A stretch of 64,000 bases of DNA from Falsiroseomonas ponticola (GTDB lineage Bacteria; Pseudomonadota; Alphaproteobacteria; Acetobacterales; Acetobacteraceae). The stretch is taken from the NCBI RefSeq assembly GCF_016805305.1, contig NZ_JAERQN010000008.1, positions 248,001-312,000 on the forward strand, written 5' to 3'. Below, in pieces: positions 52,087 to 61,335 of this stretch. A program made the position numbers and the translations under genes. Numbering within the stretch: position 1 is the first letter of the stretch; every line of letters begins with the position of its first letter. Under the pieces are notes generated by a model, which searched no databases, was not told where the DNA came from, and was given only the letters and a program-made list of their open reading frames with translations.

Positions 52087-52865
52087 CGGCGCGGCGCTTC
52101 CGCCTCGGCCTGGGCGTCGCCCTGGTGGCGATCATCGCGCTGGCCGGGCTGCTCGCGCCCTGGATCGCGCCCTTCGATCCGAATGCCTCCGGCGCGGATG
52201 TGCTCTCGGGCGCCACGGCGACGCATTGGATGGGCACGGACGACCTCGGCCGCGATGTCTGGTCCCGCGTGCTGCATGGCGCGCGCATCTCGCTCCTCGT
52301 CGGCCCGCTCGCGGCGCTGGTGGCCGCGATCATCGGCGTGCCCTTCGGCCTGCTGGCGGGCTATGCGCGCGGGCGGCTCAACCAGTTCCTCGTGCAGGTC
52401 ATGGACCTCTTCATCGCGCTGCCCAACCTGGTGCTGGCGCTGATCATCACCGTCATGGTCGGCGCCACGCTGCTCAACATCGTGCTCGTGCTCGGCGTGG
52501 TCATGTGGCCGGAGATGGCGCGGCTGGTGCGCGGCCAGGTGATGAGCCTGCGGGAGACCCCCTTCATCGAGGCCGCGCGCGCCATCGGCTGCAAGCCGCA
52601 TCGCGTGCTGTTCCGGCACATCTGGCCGAACATCATGCGCATCGTCGCGGCGCAGATGGCGATCGCCGTCTCGGCCGCGATCTTCACCGCGGCCAGCCTC
52701 GGCTTCCTCGGCCTCGGCCTGCCGCCGCCGGCGGCGGATTGGGGCAGCATGGTGCAATCGGGCTTCGACTACCTCTCGCTCAACCCGCTGCTCAGCCTGG
52801 CCCCCGGCGCCGCCGTCGCGCTGACGGTGCTGGGCTTCTACCTGGTGGGCCGCAGCGTTGAGTGA
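52083..52865 (+). CDS. ABC transporter permease (DppC-like)
   Basis: 260 residues from GTG 52083, which overlaps the dppB-like stop. Five to six spans; GTDDLGRDVWSRVLHGARISL and the EAA loop LRETPFIEAARAIGCKPHRV are the DppC marks. It is shorter than typical DppC (near 300) because it starts almost directly at the first membrane helix. Confidence 0.93.
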   Translation: MTARRFRLGLGVALVAIIALAGLLAPWIAPFDPNASGADVLSGATATHWMGTDDLGRDVWSRVLHGARISLLVGPLAALVAAIIGVPFGLLAGYARGRLNQFLVQVMDLFIALPNLVLALIITVMVGATLLNIVLVLGVVMWPEMARLVRGQVMSLRETPFIEAARAIGCKPHRVLFRHIWPNIMRIVAAQMAIAVSAAIFTAASLGFLGLGLPPPAADWGSMVQSGFDYLSLNPLLSLAPGAAVALTVLGFYLVGRSVE

Positions 52866-53853
52866 CGCCGGAGCACCCTTGCTGAAGATCGAGGGCCTGC
52901 GCACGGTCTTCGGCGCCGCCGGGCTGCCGGAGATCGCGGCCGTCGATGGCGTGGACCTGACGGTCGCGCGCGGCCGCACGCTCGGCATCGTCGGGGAGAG
53001 CGGCTGCGGCAAGTCCGTCCTCAGCCTGTCCATCATGCGCCTGCTGCCGCCGCCCGGCCGCATCGCCGCGGGGCGCATCCTGTTCGGCGGGCAGGACCTG
53101 GCGGCGCTGCCGGCGCGGGCGATGCGGCAGGTCCGCGGGCGGCGCATCGCCATGATCTTCCAGGAACCGATGACCAGCCTGAACCCGCTGGCCAGCATCG
53201 GCGCCCAGATCGCGGAGGCGATCCGCACGCATGACCGCGGCGCCTCCGCCGCCGACCTCCGCGCCCGGGGGATCGAGGCGCTGCGGCGCGTGCGCATTCC
53301 CGCCCCCGAAAGGCGGATCGACGACTACCCCCATCAGCTTTCGGGCGGCATGCGGCAGCGCGTGATGATCGCCATGGCGCTGTCCTGCGCGCCGGACCTG
53401 CTCATTGCGGATGAGCCCACCACGGCGCTGGACGTCACCGTGCAGGCGCAGGTGCTGGACCTGCTGCGCGATTTGCAGGCGGAGACGGGGATGGCGATCA
53501 TCCTCATCACCCATGACCTCGGCGTGGTGGCGCGCATGGCCGATGAGGTGGCGGTGATGTATGCCGGCCGCGTCGCCGAACAGGCCAGCACCGCCGCCAT
53601 CTTCAACGACCCGCAGCACCCCTACACGCTCGGCCTGCTCGGCAGCATCCCCCGCATCGAGGCCCGGCCCGGCCGGCTGCCGGCGATCGAGGGCACGGTC
53701 CCGCCCCCCTTCGCCCTGCCGCCGGGCTGCCGCTTCGCGCCCCGCTGCGTCTTCGCGGATGCCGCCTGCGCCTCGGCGCCCCCGCCGCTGCGGGACATCG
53801 CGCCGGGCCAGCGCGTCGCCTGCTTCCGCGCCCCGGTGGAGGATGCGCCATGA
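52858..53853 (+). CDS. ABC transporter ATP-binding protein (DppD-like)
   Basis: 331 residues. Walker A GESGCGKSVLS, signature LSGGMRQRV, Walker B LLIADEPTTALD, then the H-loop in LITHDLGVVARM. The C-terminal oligopeptide extension carries the cysteine cluster GCRFAPRCVFADAACAS. The start TTG 52858 overlaps the permease stop by eight bases; a TTG at 52879 is an alternative. Confidence 0.94.
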   Translation: MSDAGAPLLKIEGLRTVFGAAGLPEIAAVDGVDLTVARGRTLGIVGESGCGKSVLSLSIMRLLPPPGRIAAGRILFGGQDLAALPARAMRQVRGRRIAMIFQEPMTSLNPLASIGAQIAEAIRTHDRGASAADLRARGIEALRRVRIPAPERRIDDYPHQLSGGMRQRVMIAMALSCAPDLLIADEPTTALDVTVQAQVLDLLRDLQAETGMAIILITHDLGVVARMADEVAVMYAGRVAEQASTAAIFNDPQHPYTLGLLGSIPRIEARPGRLPAIEGTVPPPFALPPGCRFAPRCVFADAACASAPPPLRDIAPGQRVACFRAPVEDAP

Positions 53854-54926
53854 CGACGCCGCTGCTGGAGGCGACCGGCCTGGCCCGCCACTACGCGATC
53901 GGCGGCGGGCTGTTCAGCCGCAGGCCCGCCGGCCTGGTCCGCGCCGTCGATGGCGTCTCCTTCTCGCTGGCGAAGGGGGAGACGCTGGGCCTGGTCGGTG
54001 AATCCGGCTGCGGCAAATCGACCCTCGCCCGCCTCGCCCTGCGGCTGATCGATCCCATCGCCGGGACGCTGCGCTTCGAGGGCCAGGACATCACGCGGCT
54101 GGAGGGGGAGGCGATGCGCCGCCTGCGGCAGCGCATGCAGATGGTCTTCCAGGACCCCTTCGCCTCGCTCAACCCGCGCATGACGGTGGCGCAGATCCTG
54201 GCGGAACCGCTGCTGGTGCATGGCATGGGCGATGCCCGCCAGCGCCGGGCCCGGGTGGAGGCGCTGCTGCCCCTGGTGGGGCTGGCGGCGCACCACGCCG
54301 ACCGCAAGCCGCATGAATTCAGCGGCGGCCAGCGCCAGCGCATCGGCATCGCCCGCGCGCTGGCGGTGGAGCCATCGCTGGTGGTCTGCGACGAACCGGT
54401 CAGCGCGCTCGATGTCTCCATCCAGGCGCAGGTGGTGAACCTGCTGAAGGACCTGCAGGCGCGGCTCGGCCTCTCCTACCTCTTCATCGCGCATGACCTG
54501 GCGGTGGTGCGGCATGTGGCGGACCGGGTGGCGGTGATGGTGCTGGGGCGGATCATGGAAATCGCGCCGGTGGAGGACCTCTATGCCCGTCCCAGCCACC
54601 CCTATACCCGCATGCTGCTGGCCGCCGTGCCGCGGCCGGACCCCGCCCAGCGCCACCTGCCCGGCGCCGCGCCCGCCGCCGCGGACCTGCCCGGCCCGCT
54701 CGCCATCCCCCAGGGCTGCCGCTTCCACCCGCGCTGCCCCCTGGCGGTGGAGGCCTGCCGGCGGGAGGAACCCGCCCTGCAACCCCTGCCCGGTGCCCCC
54801 GGCCATCTGACCGCCTGCTGGCGCGCGGCCGAACTGCCGGCCTGGCTGCCACCGCCCCAGGCGCCACCCGGCCCCGCGGCGGCGCGGCGCCTGGCGCTGT
54901 ATGCCCAGCGGCGCGACGCGGTCTAG
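53850..54926 (+). CDS. ABC transporter ATP-binding protein (DppF-like)
   Basis: 358 residues. Walker A GESGCGKSTLA, signature FSGGQRQRI, Walker B LVVCDEPVSALD, H-loop FIAHDLAVVRHV. The C-terminus repeats the GCRFHPRCPLAVEACR cysteine cluster and is longer than usual. Its start overlaps dppD by four bases, and its TAG shares CTAG with the convergent aminotransferase. It closes the plus-strand operon. Confidence 0.94.
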   Translation: MTTPLLEATGLARHYAIGGGLFSRRPAGLVRAVDGVSFSLAKGETLGLVGESGCGKSTLARLALRLIDPIAGTLRFEGQDITRLEGEAMRRLRQRMQMVFQDPFASLNPRMTVAQILAEPLLVHGMGDARQRRARVEALLPLVGLAAHHADRKPHEFSGGQRQRIGIARALAVEPSLVVCDEPVSALDVSIQAQVVNLLKDLQARLGLSYLFIAHDLAVVRHVADRVAVMVLGRIMEIAPVEDLYARPSHPYTRMLLAAVPRPDPAQRHLPGAAPAAADLPGPLAIPQGCRFHPRCPLAVEACRREEPALQPLPGAPGHLTACWRAAELPAWLPPPQAPPGPAAARRLALYAQRRDAV

Positions 54927-56101
54927 CCCAGCACCCGCGCCAGCCGCGCCACCGCTTCGCGCGCCAGTTCCGGGCTGATGGCGAAGCAGATGCGGATGAA
55001 GCCCTCGCCCTCCGGCCCGAAGGCGGTGCCGGGGGCCACGCCGACCTTGGCTTCCCGCAGCAGGCGGAAGGCCAGGTCCAGGCTCTTCTCCCCCGTCTCC
55101 ACCCGCGCCATCAGGTAGAAGGCGCCCTCCGGCGGGAAGACGGTCACGCCCTTCAGGCGGGACAGGCCCTCCACCATGATGGCGCGGGCCTCCGCGCAGC
55201 GGCCGACCATGGTGCGGATGAAGCCGTCCCCCTCCTCCAGCGCCGTCACCGCGGCGTGCTGGATGAAGGTGGGGATGGAGGTGGTGTTGTACTGGCCGAG
55301 CTTGCCGAAGGTGGCGGCCAGCCCGTCCGGATAGACGATCCAGCCGGCCCGCCAGCCCGTCATCGCCCAGTTCTTGGAGAAGGTGTTGGTGACGATCAGC
55401 CGGTCCGACGGCGTGGCGATCTGCAGGAAGGACGGCGCGATGGCGTTGCCGTAGGTGAAGTGGTTGTACACCTCGTCGGAGATGATCCAGAGCCCCCTCT
55501 CCCGCGCCGCCGCCAGCAGCGCCTCCATCTCCCCCATCGGCATCACCCAGCCCGTGGGGTTGGAGGGGGAGTTCACCACGATGATCCGCGTGCGCGGCGT
55601 GACGGCGGCCAGGATGTCGGAAAGCGGCAGGCTGAAGCGGCCATGGGCGCCCTGGCGGTAGGGCACCGTCACCGGCACGCCGCCGGTCACGCGCACCGCC
55701 TCGCCCAGGTTGGGCCAGCCGGGGACGGGGATGATGACCTCCTCCCCCGGCTCCAGCAACGCCTGGCAGGCCTGCATGATGGCGTTCATGCCGCCGGCGG
55801 TGATGGCGAAGCGCTCCGGCGCCACCTCCACCCCCCAATGGCGGCGGTGGTAGTCGGACAGGGCGCGGTGCAGGGCGGGGATGCCGCGAGAATAGGTGTA
55901 GCGCGTCTCCCCCGCCAGCATGGCGCGGTGCGCGGCTTCCACGACGAAATCGGGGGTGGGCAGGTCGCCCTCCCCGATCCAGAGCTTGACCACCTCCGGG
56001 TCGTCCCGCCCCCGGTCGGCGACCAGCCCGATCTGGCTGGTGCCGACCCCCTGGATGCGGGCGGGCAGGACCCGGGTGAGGTCGATGGCGGTCTGGTCCA
56101 T
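54923..56101 (-). CDS. Class I PLP-dependent aminotransferase
   Basis: 392 residues, fold type I. Lys243 in NTFSKNWAMTGWRAGW forms the PLP Schiff base; NPTGWVMP, ISDEVYNHFTYG and the substrate-binding Arg in EGFIRICFAIS are present. It resembles broad-range aspartate or branched/aromatic aminotransferases, so the amino donor cannot be set from sequence. It is 67 bp downstream of the IorB-like gene on the same strand and may share its transcript. Confidence 0.92.
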   Translation of the reverse strand: MDQTAIDLTRVLPARIQGVGTSQIGLVADRGRDDPEVVKLWIGEGDLPTPDFVVEAAHRAMLAGETRYTYSRGIPALHRALSDYHRRHWGVEVAPERFAITAGGMNAIMQACQALLEPGEEVIIPVPGWPNLGEAVRVTGGVPVTVPYRQGAHGRFSLPLSDILAAVTPRTRIIVVNSPSNPTGWVMPMGEMEALLAAARERGLWIISDEVYNHFTYGNAIAPSFLQIATPSDRLIVTNTFSKNWAMTGWRAGWIVYPDGLAATFGKLGQYNTTSIPTFIQHAAVTALEEGDGFIRTMVGRCAEARAIMVEGLSRLKGVTVFPPEGAFYLMARVETGEKSLDLAFRLLREAKVGVAPGTAFGPEGEGFIRICFAISPELAREAVARLARVLG

Positions 56102-56168
56102 GCGGAAAGGCGTCCCCTGGCGGAGCGGAGCGGATGCCCCGCCGCCGCCGCCGGGGCAAGCCCCCGGC

Positions 56169-58352
56169 TTATGCGCCGAGCGCCGCCCGCACCCGGTCCC
56201 GCGTGAAGGGCATGGCGGAGAGCCGCCGCCCCGTCGCCGCCAGCACGGCGTTGGAGATCGCCGGCGCGACGGTGCCGAGGCCGAGTTCGCCCGCCGGCAG
56301 CGGCGTCTCGCCGCTCCGGATCAGCCGGACCTGGACCCGCGGCGTGTCGCCGGCGCGCAGCACCTCGTAATCCCCGAAATTGGTCTGCTCCACCGCGCCG
56401 TCCTTGAAGGTCAGGCGCTCCGTCAGCGCGCTGGAGACGCCCCAGAGCAGCGAGCCCTCGATCTGGCGCATCGCGTTGCGGGGCTGCACGGGCAGGCCGA
56501 TATCGGCGGCGCACCACAGGCGCAGCACGCGCAGCCGCCCATCGGCGCGGTCCACCGCCACCTCCGCCACCGTGGCGGCCAGCGATTCGCCGAGCTGCGG
56601 CAGGCCGAGCTTGGCGAAGCCGATGCCGAGGCTCGTCCCCTCACGCCGCCGGCCCCATTCCGCCATGGCGCCCACGGCCTCCACCACCGCCTTCGCGCGC
56701 GCGTCCTTCAGCAGGGCGACGCGATAGGCCAGCGGGTCGGCATTGGCCTGGCGGGCCAGGTCGTCGATCACCGCCTCCACCGCGAAGGCGTTGGGCCCGG
56801 CGCCGATGCCGCGCCAGGGGGCGGTGCGCACGCCATGCTCCCGGTACACATGCTCGGTCAGCGCCGCGGGCACGTCGTAATGGGCGACATTGGCGTGGTA
56901 GGTGACGATGTGGTCCACGCCGCGCTGGGCATCCAGCCGCGCCCGGCCATAGAGGATCGGCACCACCAGATCCGCCGCCAGCCGGTGGCGCCAGCCCGTG
57001 ATCTTCCCGGCCCCGTCCAGCCCGACATCGATGCGATGCGCGGTCATCGGCCGGACATGGGCGTTGGCGATGTCGTCCTCCCGCGTCGCCATCACCTTCA
57101 CCGGGCGGCCGACGGCCTTGGCGATGGTCACGGCCTCGATCGCGTAGTCGATGGCGGCGCGCCGGCCGAAGCCGCCGCCCATGGTCAGCATGTTGACCTT
57201 CACGCGCTCCGCCGGGATGCCGGCGATCTTCGCGGCCTCGTCCCGCACCAGGCTCGGCCATTGCGTGCCGGCCCAGACCTCCACCGCCTCCGCCGTGACA
57301 TGGGCGACGCAGGTCAGCGGCTCCATCTGCGCGTGGTAGGTGTAGTCGCTGGTGAATTCGGCGGTGTGCACGCGCGCGGCACCGGCGATGGCCTGCGCGG
57401 CCTCCCCGGCCCGGACCACGGCGACGCCCGCCTTGGCGGTGTCCCGCGCATCGGCCAGGTAGCTGGCCAGCGCGGGTTCGGAGGAATGGGTGGCGCCTTC
57501 GCCGGGGGTCCAGGTGACGGCCAGGTCGCGCCGCGCGGCCAGCACCGCCTCCACCCTCTCGCCCACGATGGCGACGCCCTGGTCGAGCGGCAGCACATGG
57601 GTGATGCCCGGCCGGGCCAGCAGCGCCGCGCCGTTATGCGACTGCGGCCGGGCGCCGAGGCCGGGGGAGCGCGCGACGGTCGCGTGCAGCATGCCCGGCA
57701 GGCGGATGTCGATGGCGAAGACCGCCTGGCCCGCCGCCTTGGCCGGCACGTCGAAGCGGGCCACGTCGTGGCCGACCAGCCGGAAGGCGGAGACCGGCTT
57801 CAGCGCGGCGGGGGTGATCTCCGGCAGGGTGGCCGGCACGGTCGCGAAGGCGGCGACCTCCCCATAGCCGATCCGGCGGCCGGAGGCGGCGTGCACCACC
57901 ACGCTCGGCTCCGTCGTCAGCTGGTCCACCGGCACGCCCCAGCGGGCGGCAACCGCATCCAGCAGCACGCGGCGCGCCTGGGCGCCGGCGATGCGCAGCG
58001 GCATCCAGTAGCCGCGCACCGACAGGCTGGCGACGACGAACTGGCTGCGGAAGACCGGGCTGTCATAGGCCGGGCGCACCGGCGCGGTCTCGATCCGGAC
58101 GCGGGCCCAATCCGCGTCCAGCTCCTCCGCCACGATCAGCGGCAGGGCGGTGTTGGAGCCCTGTCCCATCTCCGGCACCGGGGCCTGGATGGTGATGGTG
58201 CCGTCCGGGGCGATGCCGACATAGGCGTTGAGGGTGGCCGGGCCGGAAGCCGCGGACTGGGCCTCCGCCGTGCCGGGGCCCGCGAAGGCGAAGCTGAAGG
58301 CCAGGCCGGTGCCCAGCAGGCCCCTGCGGGAAAGGGTGATGCCGTCGGTCAT
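56169..58352 (-). CDS. IorB-type molybdenum hydroxylase large subunit with Tat leader
   Basis: 727 residues. The leader LSRRGLLGTGLAFSFAFAGP has the Tat twin arginine, so the enzyme is exported folded, as in periplasmic aldehyde or isoquinoline oxidoreductases. Catalytic-subunit motifs: PVPEMGQGSNTALPLIVAEE, MLTMGGGFGRRAAIDYAIEA and APWRGIGAGPNAFAVEA. It pairs with the small 2Fe-2S protein that follows at one base distance on the transcript. The usual FAD subunit is absent, as in the IorAB/nicotinate group, where electrons go to cytochrome or quinone. Confidence 0.93.
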   Translation of the reverse strand: MTDGITLSRRGLLGTGLAFSFAFAGPGTAEAQSAASGPATLNAYVGIAPDGTITIQAPVPEMGQGSNTALPLIVAEELDADWARVRIETAPVRPAYDSPVFRSQFVVASLSVRGYWMPLRIAGAQARRVLLDAVAARWGVPVDQLTTEPSVVVHAASGRRIGYGEVAAFATVPATLPEITPAALKPVSAFRLVGHDVARFDVPAKAAGQAVFAIDIRLPGMLHATVARSPGLGARPQSHNGAALLARPGITHVLPLDQGVAIVGERVEAVLAARRDLAVTWTPGEGATHSSEPALASYLADARDTAKAGVAVVRAGEAAQAIAGAARVHTAEFTSDYTYHAQMEPLTCVAHVTAEAVEVWAGTQWPSLVRDEAAKIAGIPAERVKVNMLTMGGGFGRRAAIDYAIEAVTIAKAVGRPVKVMATREDDIANAHVRPMTAHRIDVGLDGAGKITGWRHRLAADLVVPILYGRARLDAQRGVDHIVTYHANVAHYDVPAALTEHVYREHGVRTAPWRGIGAGPNAFAVEAVIDDLARQANADPLAYRVALLKDARAKAVVEAVGAMAEWGRRREGTSLGIGFAKLGLPQLGESLAATVAEVAVDRADGRLRVLRLWCAADIGLPVQPRNAMRQIEGSLLWGVSSALTERLTFKDGAVEQTNFGDYEVLRAGDTPRVQVRLIRSGETPLPAGELGLGTVAPAISNAVLAATGRRLSAMPFTRDRVRAALGA

Positions 58353-58353
58353 C

Positions 58354-58806
58354 TCAGGCGCTCCCCACGGCCTGCTCGATCGCGTCCGCGATCTGGTTGT
58401 AGGTCGCGCAGCGGCAGAGGTTGCCGTCCATATGTGCCAGGATCTCGTCCCGCGTCGGGCGCGGGGTGCGCGCCAGCAGGGTGGCGGCCTGCATGATCTG
58501 GCCGGTCTGGCAGTAGCCGCATTGCGGCGCCTCCACCGCCACCCAGGCGCGCACCAGCGGGTGGTTGGCGCCGCCGGGCAGGCCCTCGATCGTCGTCACC
58601 GCCTTGCCCGCCGCGGCGGAGGCCGGGATGGAGCAGGAGCGCACGGCCTCCCCATCCAGGTGCACGGTGCAGGCGCCGCAGGCCGCGACGCCGCAGCCAT
58701 ATTTGGTGCCGGTCAGGCCGAGATGCTCCCGCAGCACCCAGAGCAGCGGCGTCTCAGGCTCCGCCGCCACCGTGACGGCGCGGTTGTTGACCGTGAGCGA
58801 GATCAT
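58354..58806 (-). CDS. IorA-type 2Fe-2S subunit
   Basis: 150 residues from ATG 58806 (ISLTVNNRAVTVAAEPETPL); an in-frame reading from further upstream adds unconserved residues. Clusters: GCGVAACGACTVHLDGEAV with RSCSIP, and QCGYCQTGQIMQ with NLCRCATYNQ. The second motif has QTG instead of TPG, as in IorA. It is the first gene of the pair; the IorB ATG follows its TGA after one base. Confidence 0.94.
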   Translation of the reverse strand: MISLTVNNRAVTVAAEPETPLLWVLREHLGLTGTKYGCGVAACGACTVHLDGEAVRSCSIPASAAAGKAVTTIEGLPGGANHPLVRAWVAVEAPQCGYCQTGQIMQAATLLARTPRPTRDEILAHMDGNLCRCATYNQIADAIEQAVGSA

Positions 58807-59045
58807 GAAGTTCCTCCATCCTGTCCAGCGGCCTTCATCGAGCCGTCCATGGTCCCAAGGCACCCCCCGCCACCCCGTGGCGCGGCCGCCGCACACATGG
58901 AGGAGCCGTCATGGGCCGTCAATCGAAGGTTGCAGCCCGGCGGGGGGGGGTCGCCGTCATTGCGCTGGGGGCGGGCCGCCGGTAAAGCTGGCCGCCCCGC
59001 CGGCCGGCCCGAATGGCCCCGGCGGACGGCACCGGGTGGCGATGG

Positions 59046-60602
59046 ATGGGCGGCTATCACTACAACCTCGGCGCGCTGTTCGCCGAACGGGCGGTGCTGG
59101 CCGCCGATGCCCCGGCGCTGCGCTACCCCGGGGGCGACATCGCCCATGCCCGCCTGCTGCGGGATGCGGAGGCGCATGCCGCCCTGCTGCTGCGCCAGGG
59201 CCTGGGGCGCGGGGATGTCATCGCCATCGCCCACAACAAGGCCGCCGCCTCCTATGCGCTGATGCTGGGGGCGCTTCGCCTCGGCATCCCCTATGTCGCG
59301 ATCGACACCGCCTCCCCCGCCGCGCGCAACGCCCATATCCTGCGCATCAGCGGCGCCCGCGCGCTGTTCGTGGATGAGGAGGCGCATGGGCCCGCCATGC
59401 GGGAGCTGGCGGACAGCGCCGGCATCCCGGCCCTGATGCTGGCGGAGGAAGCGCCCGCGCCGACGGCGGCGGAGCGCGCGGCGCAGCAGGAAGCGATGGC
59501 GGCGGTGGATGGCGCCTGCATCGCCTACATCATGTTCACCTCCGGCTCCACCGGCCTGCCCAAGGGCGTGGCGGTGACGCACCAGAACGTCCTGCACTTC
59601 ATCGAATGGGGCAGGCAGCGCTTCGGCATCGGGCAGGGCGACGTCTTCGCCAATCTCAGCCCGATGTATTTCGACAATTCGGTCTTCGACTTCTATGTCG
59701 GGCTGTTCAACGGCGCGGCGCTGGCGCCGGTGCATCGCAGCCTGCTGACGGCGCCCGCCGCCCTCATCGCCCATGTCGCGCGCATGGGCTGCACCATCTG
59801 GTTCTCCGTCCCCTCGCTGCTGATCTACGTCACCACGATGAAGGCGCTGACCGCCGCGGCGCTGCCCGCCATCCGCTGCATCATCTTCGGCGGCGAAGGC
59901 TACCCGAAGACGGAGCTGGTGAAGCTGCACCGGATGTATGGCGGCCAGGCGACGCTGGTGAACGTCTATGGCCCCACCGAATGCACCTGCATCTGCAGCG
60001 CGCATGACATCACCGAGGCCGATTTCGCCGACATGGCGGGGCTGCCGACGCTCGGCCGGCTGAACCCCAATTTCGACCATCTGGTGCTGGACGAGGATGG
60101 GCAGCCCGCCGCGCAGGGGGAGCTGTGCCTGATCGGCCCCAACGTCGCCGCCGGCTACTTCAACGACCCGGACCGCACCGCCGGCGCCTTCGTCACGCTG
60201 ACGGAGCCCGCGCGCTTCATGAAGCGCATGTACCGCACCGGCGACCTGGTGCGGCAGGAAGGCGGGCGGCTGCATTTCGTCGGCCGCAAGGACAACCAGG
60301 TCAAGCACATGGGCTACCGGATCGAGCTGGAGGAGGTCGAGCACGGCCTGGCCCGGCTGCCCGGCGTGGTGCAGGCGGCGGTGGTCTACCACCGCAGCAA
60401 CGCGGCCTATGGCAAGCTGATCGGCTTCGTCGCCGGCAGCGCCACGGCGGAGGAAGCGGCGCTGCGCCGGCAGCTGGCCCAGCACCTGCCCGACTACATG
60501 ATCCCGAGCCGGATCATCCCGGTGGACCATTTGCCGAAAAGCCCGAACGGCAAGGTGGACCGGCAGCATCTGGCGGCGCTGCTGGCGGAGCAGGCCGTTT
60601 GA
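59046..60602 (+). CDS. Amino-acid-type adenylation enzyme (DltA/NRPS A-domain-like)
   Basis: 518 residues, stand-alone. Core motifs: A3 FTSGSTGLPKGVAVTHQN, A4 FDNSVFDFYVG (the Asp that holds the amino group is kept), A5 VYGPTECTCI, A7 RMYRTGDLVRQ, A8 GRKDNQVKHMGYRIELEEVE and A10 KSPNGKVDRQHL with the catalytic Lys. It likely loads an amino acid onto a carrier protein such as the one starting at 63966. ATG 59046 has a G-rich site eight bases upstream; ATG 59013 would add 11 residues. It leads a same-strand cluster to the window end. Confidence 0.9.
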   Translation: MGGYHYNLGALFAERAVLAADAPALRYPGGDIAHARLLRDAEAHAALLLRQGLGRGDVIAIAHNKAAASYALMLGALRLGIPYVAIDTASPAARNAHILRISGARALFVDEEAHGPAMRELADSAGIPALMLAEEAPAPTAAERAAQQEAMAAVDGACIAYIMFTSGSTGLPKGVAVTHQNVLHFIEWGRQRFGIGQGDVFANLSPMYFDNSVFDFYVGLFNGAALAPVHRSLLTAPAALIAHVARMGCTIWFSVPSLLIYVTTMKALTAAALPAIRCIIFGGEGYPKTELVKLHRMYGGQATLVNVYGPTECTCICSAHDITEADFADMAGLPTLGRLNPNFDHLVLDEDGQPAAQGELCLIGPNVAAGYFNDPDRTAGAFVTLTEPARFMKRMYRTGDLVRQEGGRLHFVGRKDNQVKHMGYRIELEEVEHGLARLPGVVQAAVVYHRSNAAYGKLIGFVAGSATAEEAALRRQLAQHLPDYMIPSRIIPVDHLPKSPNGKVDRQHLAALLAEQAV

Positions 60603-60632
60603 CCGGCGCCGGGCAGAGGATGCGAGGCCCGC

Positions 60633-61325
60633 ATGGCTGACGAACCCGCCATCAACGCGAATTTCGAGAGCTTCTACGCGAAGCGCGCGGGGGCGCGGAC
60701 CTATCCCACCGAATTCGTCGTGCGCATCTTCCTGGCGCAGTATCCGGGGCTGCGCTTCGCGAAGCCCGCGCCGGGGGCGCGCATCCTGGACGTGGCCTTC
60801 GGCGACGGGCGCAACACGGGCTTCCTCTGCGAGCAGGGCTTCGACGTCGCCGGCATCGAGATCACCCAGGGCATCGTGGACCAGACCACGGCGCGCCTGG
60901 CCTCCCACGGACTGAAGGCCGACCTCCGCGTCGGGCGCAACACCAGCATCCCCTTCCCCGATGCCAGCTTCGACGTGATCCTGGCCTGCGCCTGCTGCTA
61001 CTATTGCGACGAGGGCGAGACGATGCAGGACAACCTGCGCGAATACGCCCGCGTGCTGAAGCCGGGCGGCACGCTGATCGCCTCCGTCGCCGACCGCGCC
61101 TCCTACATCTTCCAGGGGGCGGAGCCGCTGCCCGACGGGTCCTGCCGCATCGCGCAGGACCATTACGGCAACCGCGTCGGCTACCGCCTGCACGGCTTCG
61201 CGGACCGCGCGGGGCTGGAGGCCTATTTCAGCCCGGCCTTCCAGGATTTCTCCTTCGGCCATGCCAGCAACGACTATTTCGGAATCGGCGAGAAGCTGTT
61301 CTGGATCGTCTGCCGCAGAACATAG
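60633..61325 (+). CDS. Class I SAM-dependent methyltransferase 1
   Basis: 230 residues. The SAM loop is ARILDVAFGDGRNTGFLCEQGF, with acidic contact in VAGIEITQ and the catalytic-face strand FDVILACACCYYCDEGE. The N-terminal FESFYAKRAGARTYPTEFVVR resembles methyltransferases found in surface-polysaccharide loci. It is a plausible sugar or N-acyl methylase. It lies 30 bp after the adenylation gene. Confidence 0.87.
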   Translation: MADEPAINANFESFYAKRAGARTYPTEFVVRIFLAQYPGLRFAKPAPGARILDVAFGDGRNTGFLCEQGFDVAGIEITQGIVDQTTARLASHGLKADLRVGRNTSIPFPDASFDVILACACCYYCDEGETMQDNLREYARVLKPGGTLIASVADRASYIFQGAEPLPDGSCRIAQDHYGNRVGYRLHGFADRAGLEAYFSPAFQDFSFGHASNDYFGIGEKLFWIVCRRT

Positions 61326-61335
61326 GACCGTGCCG

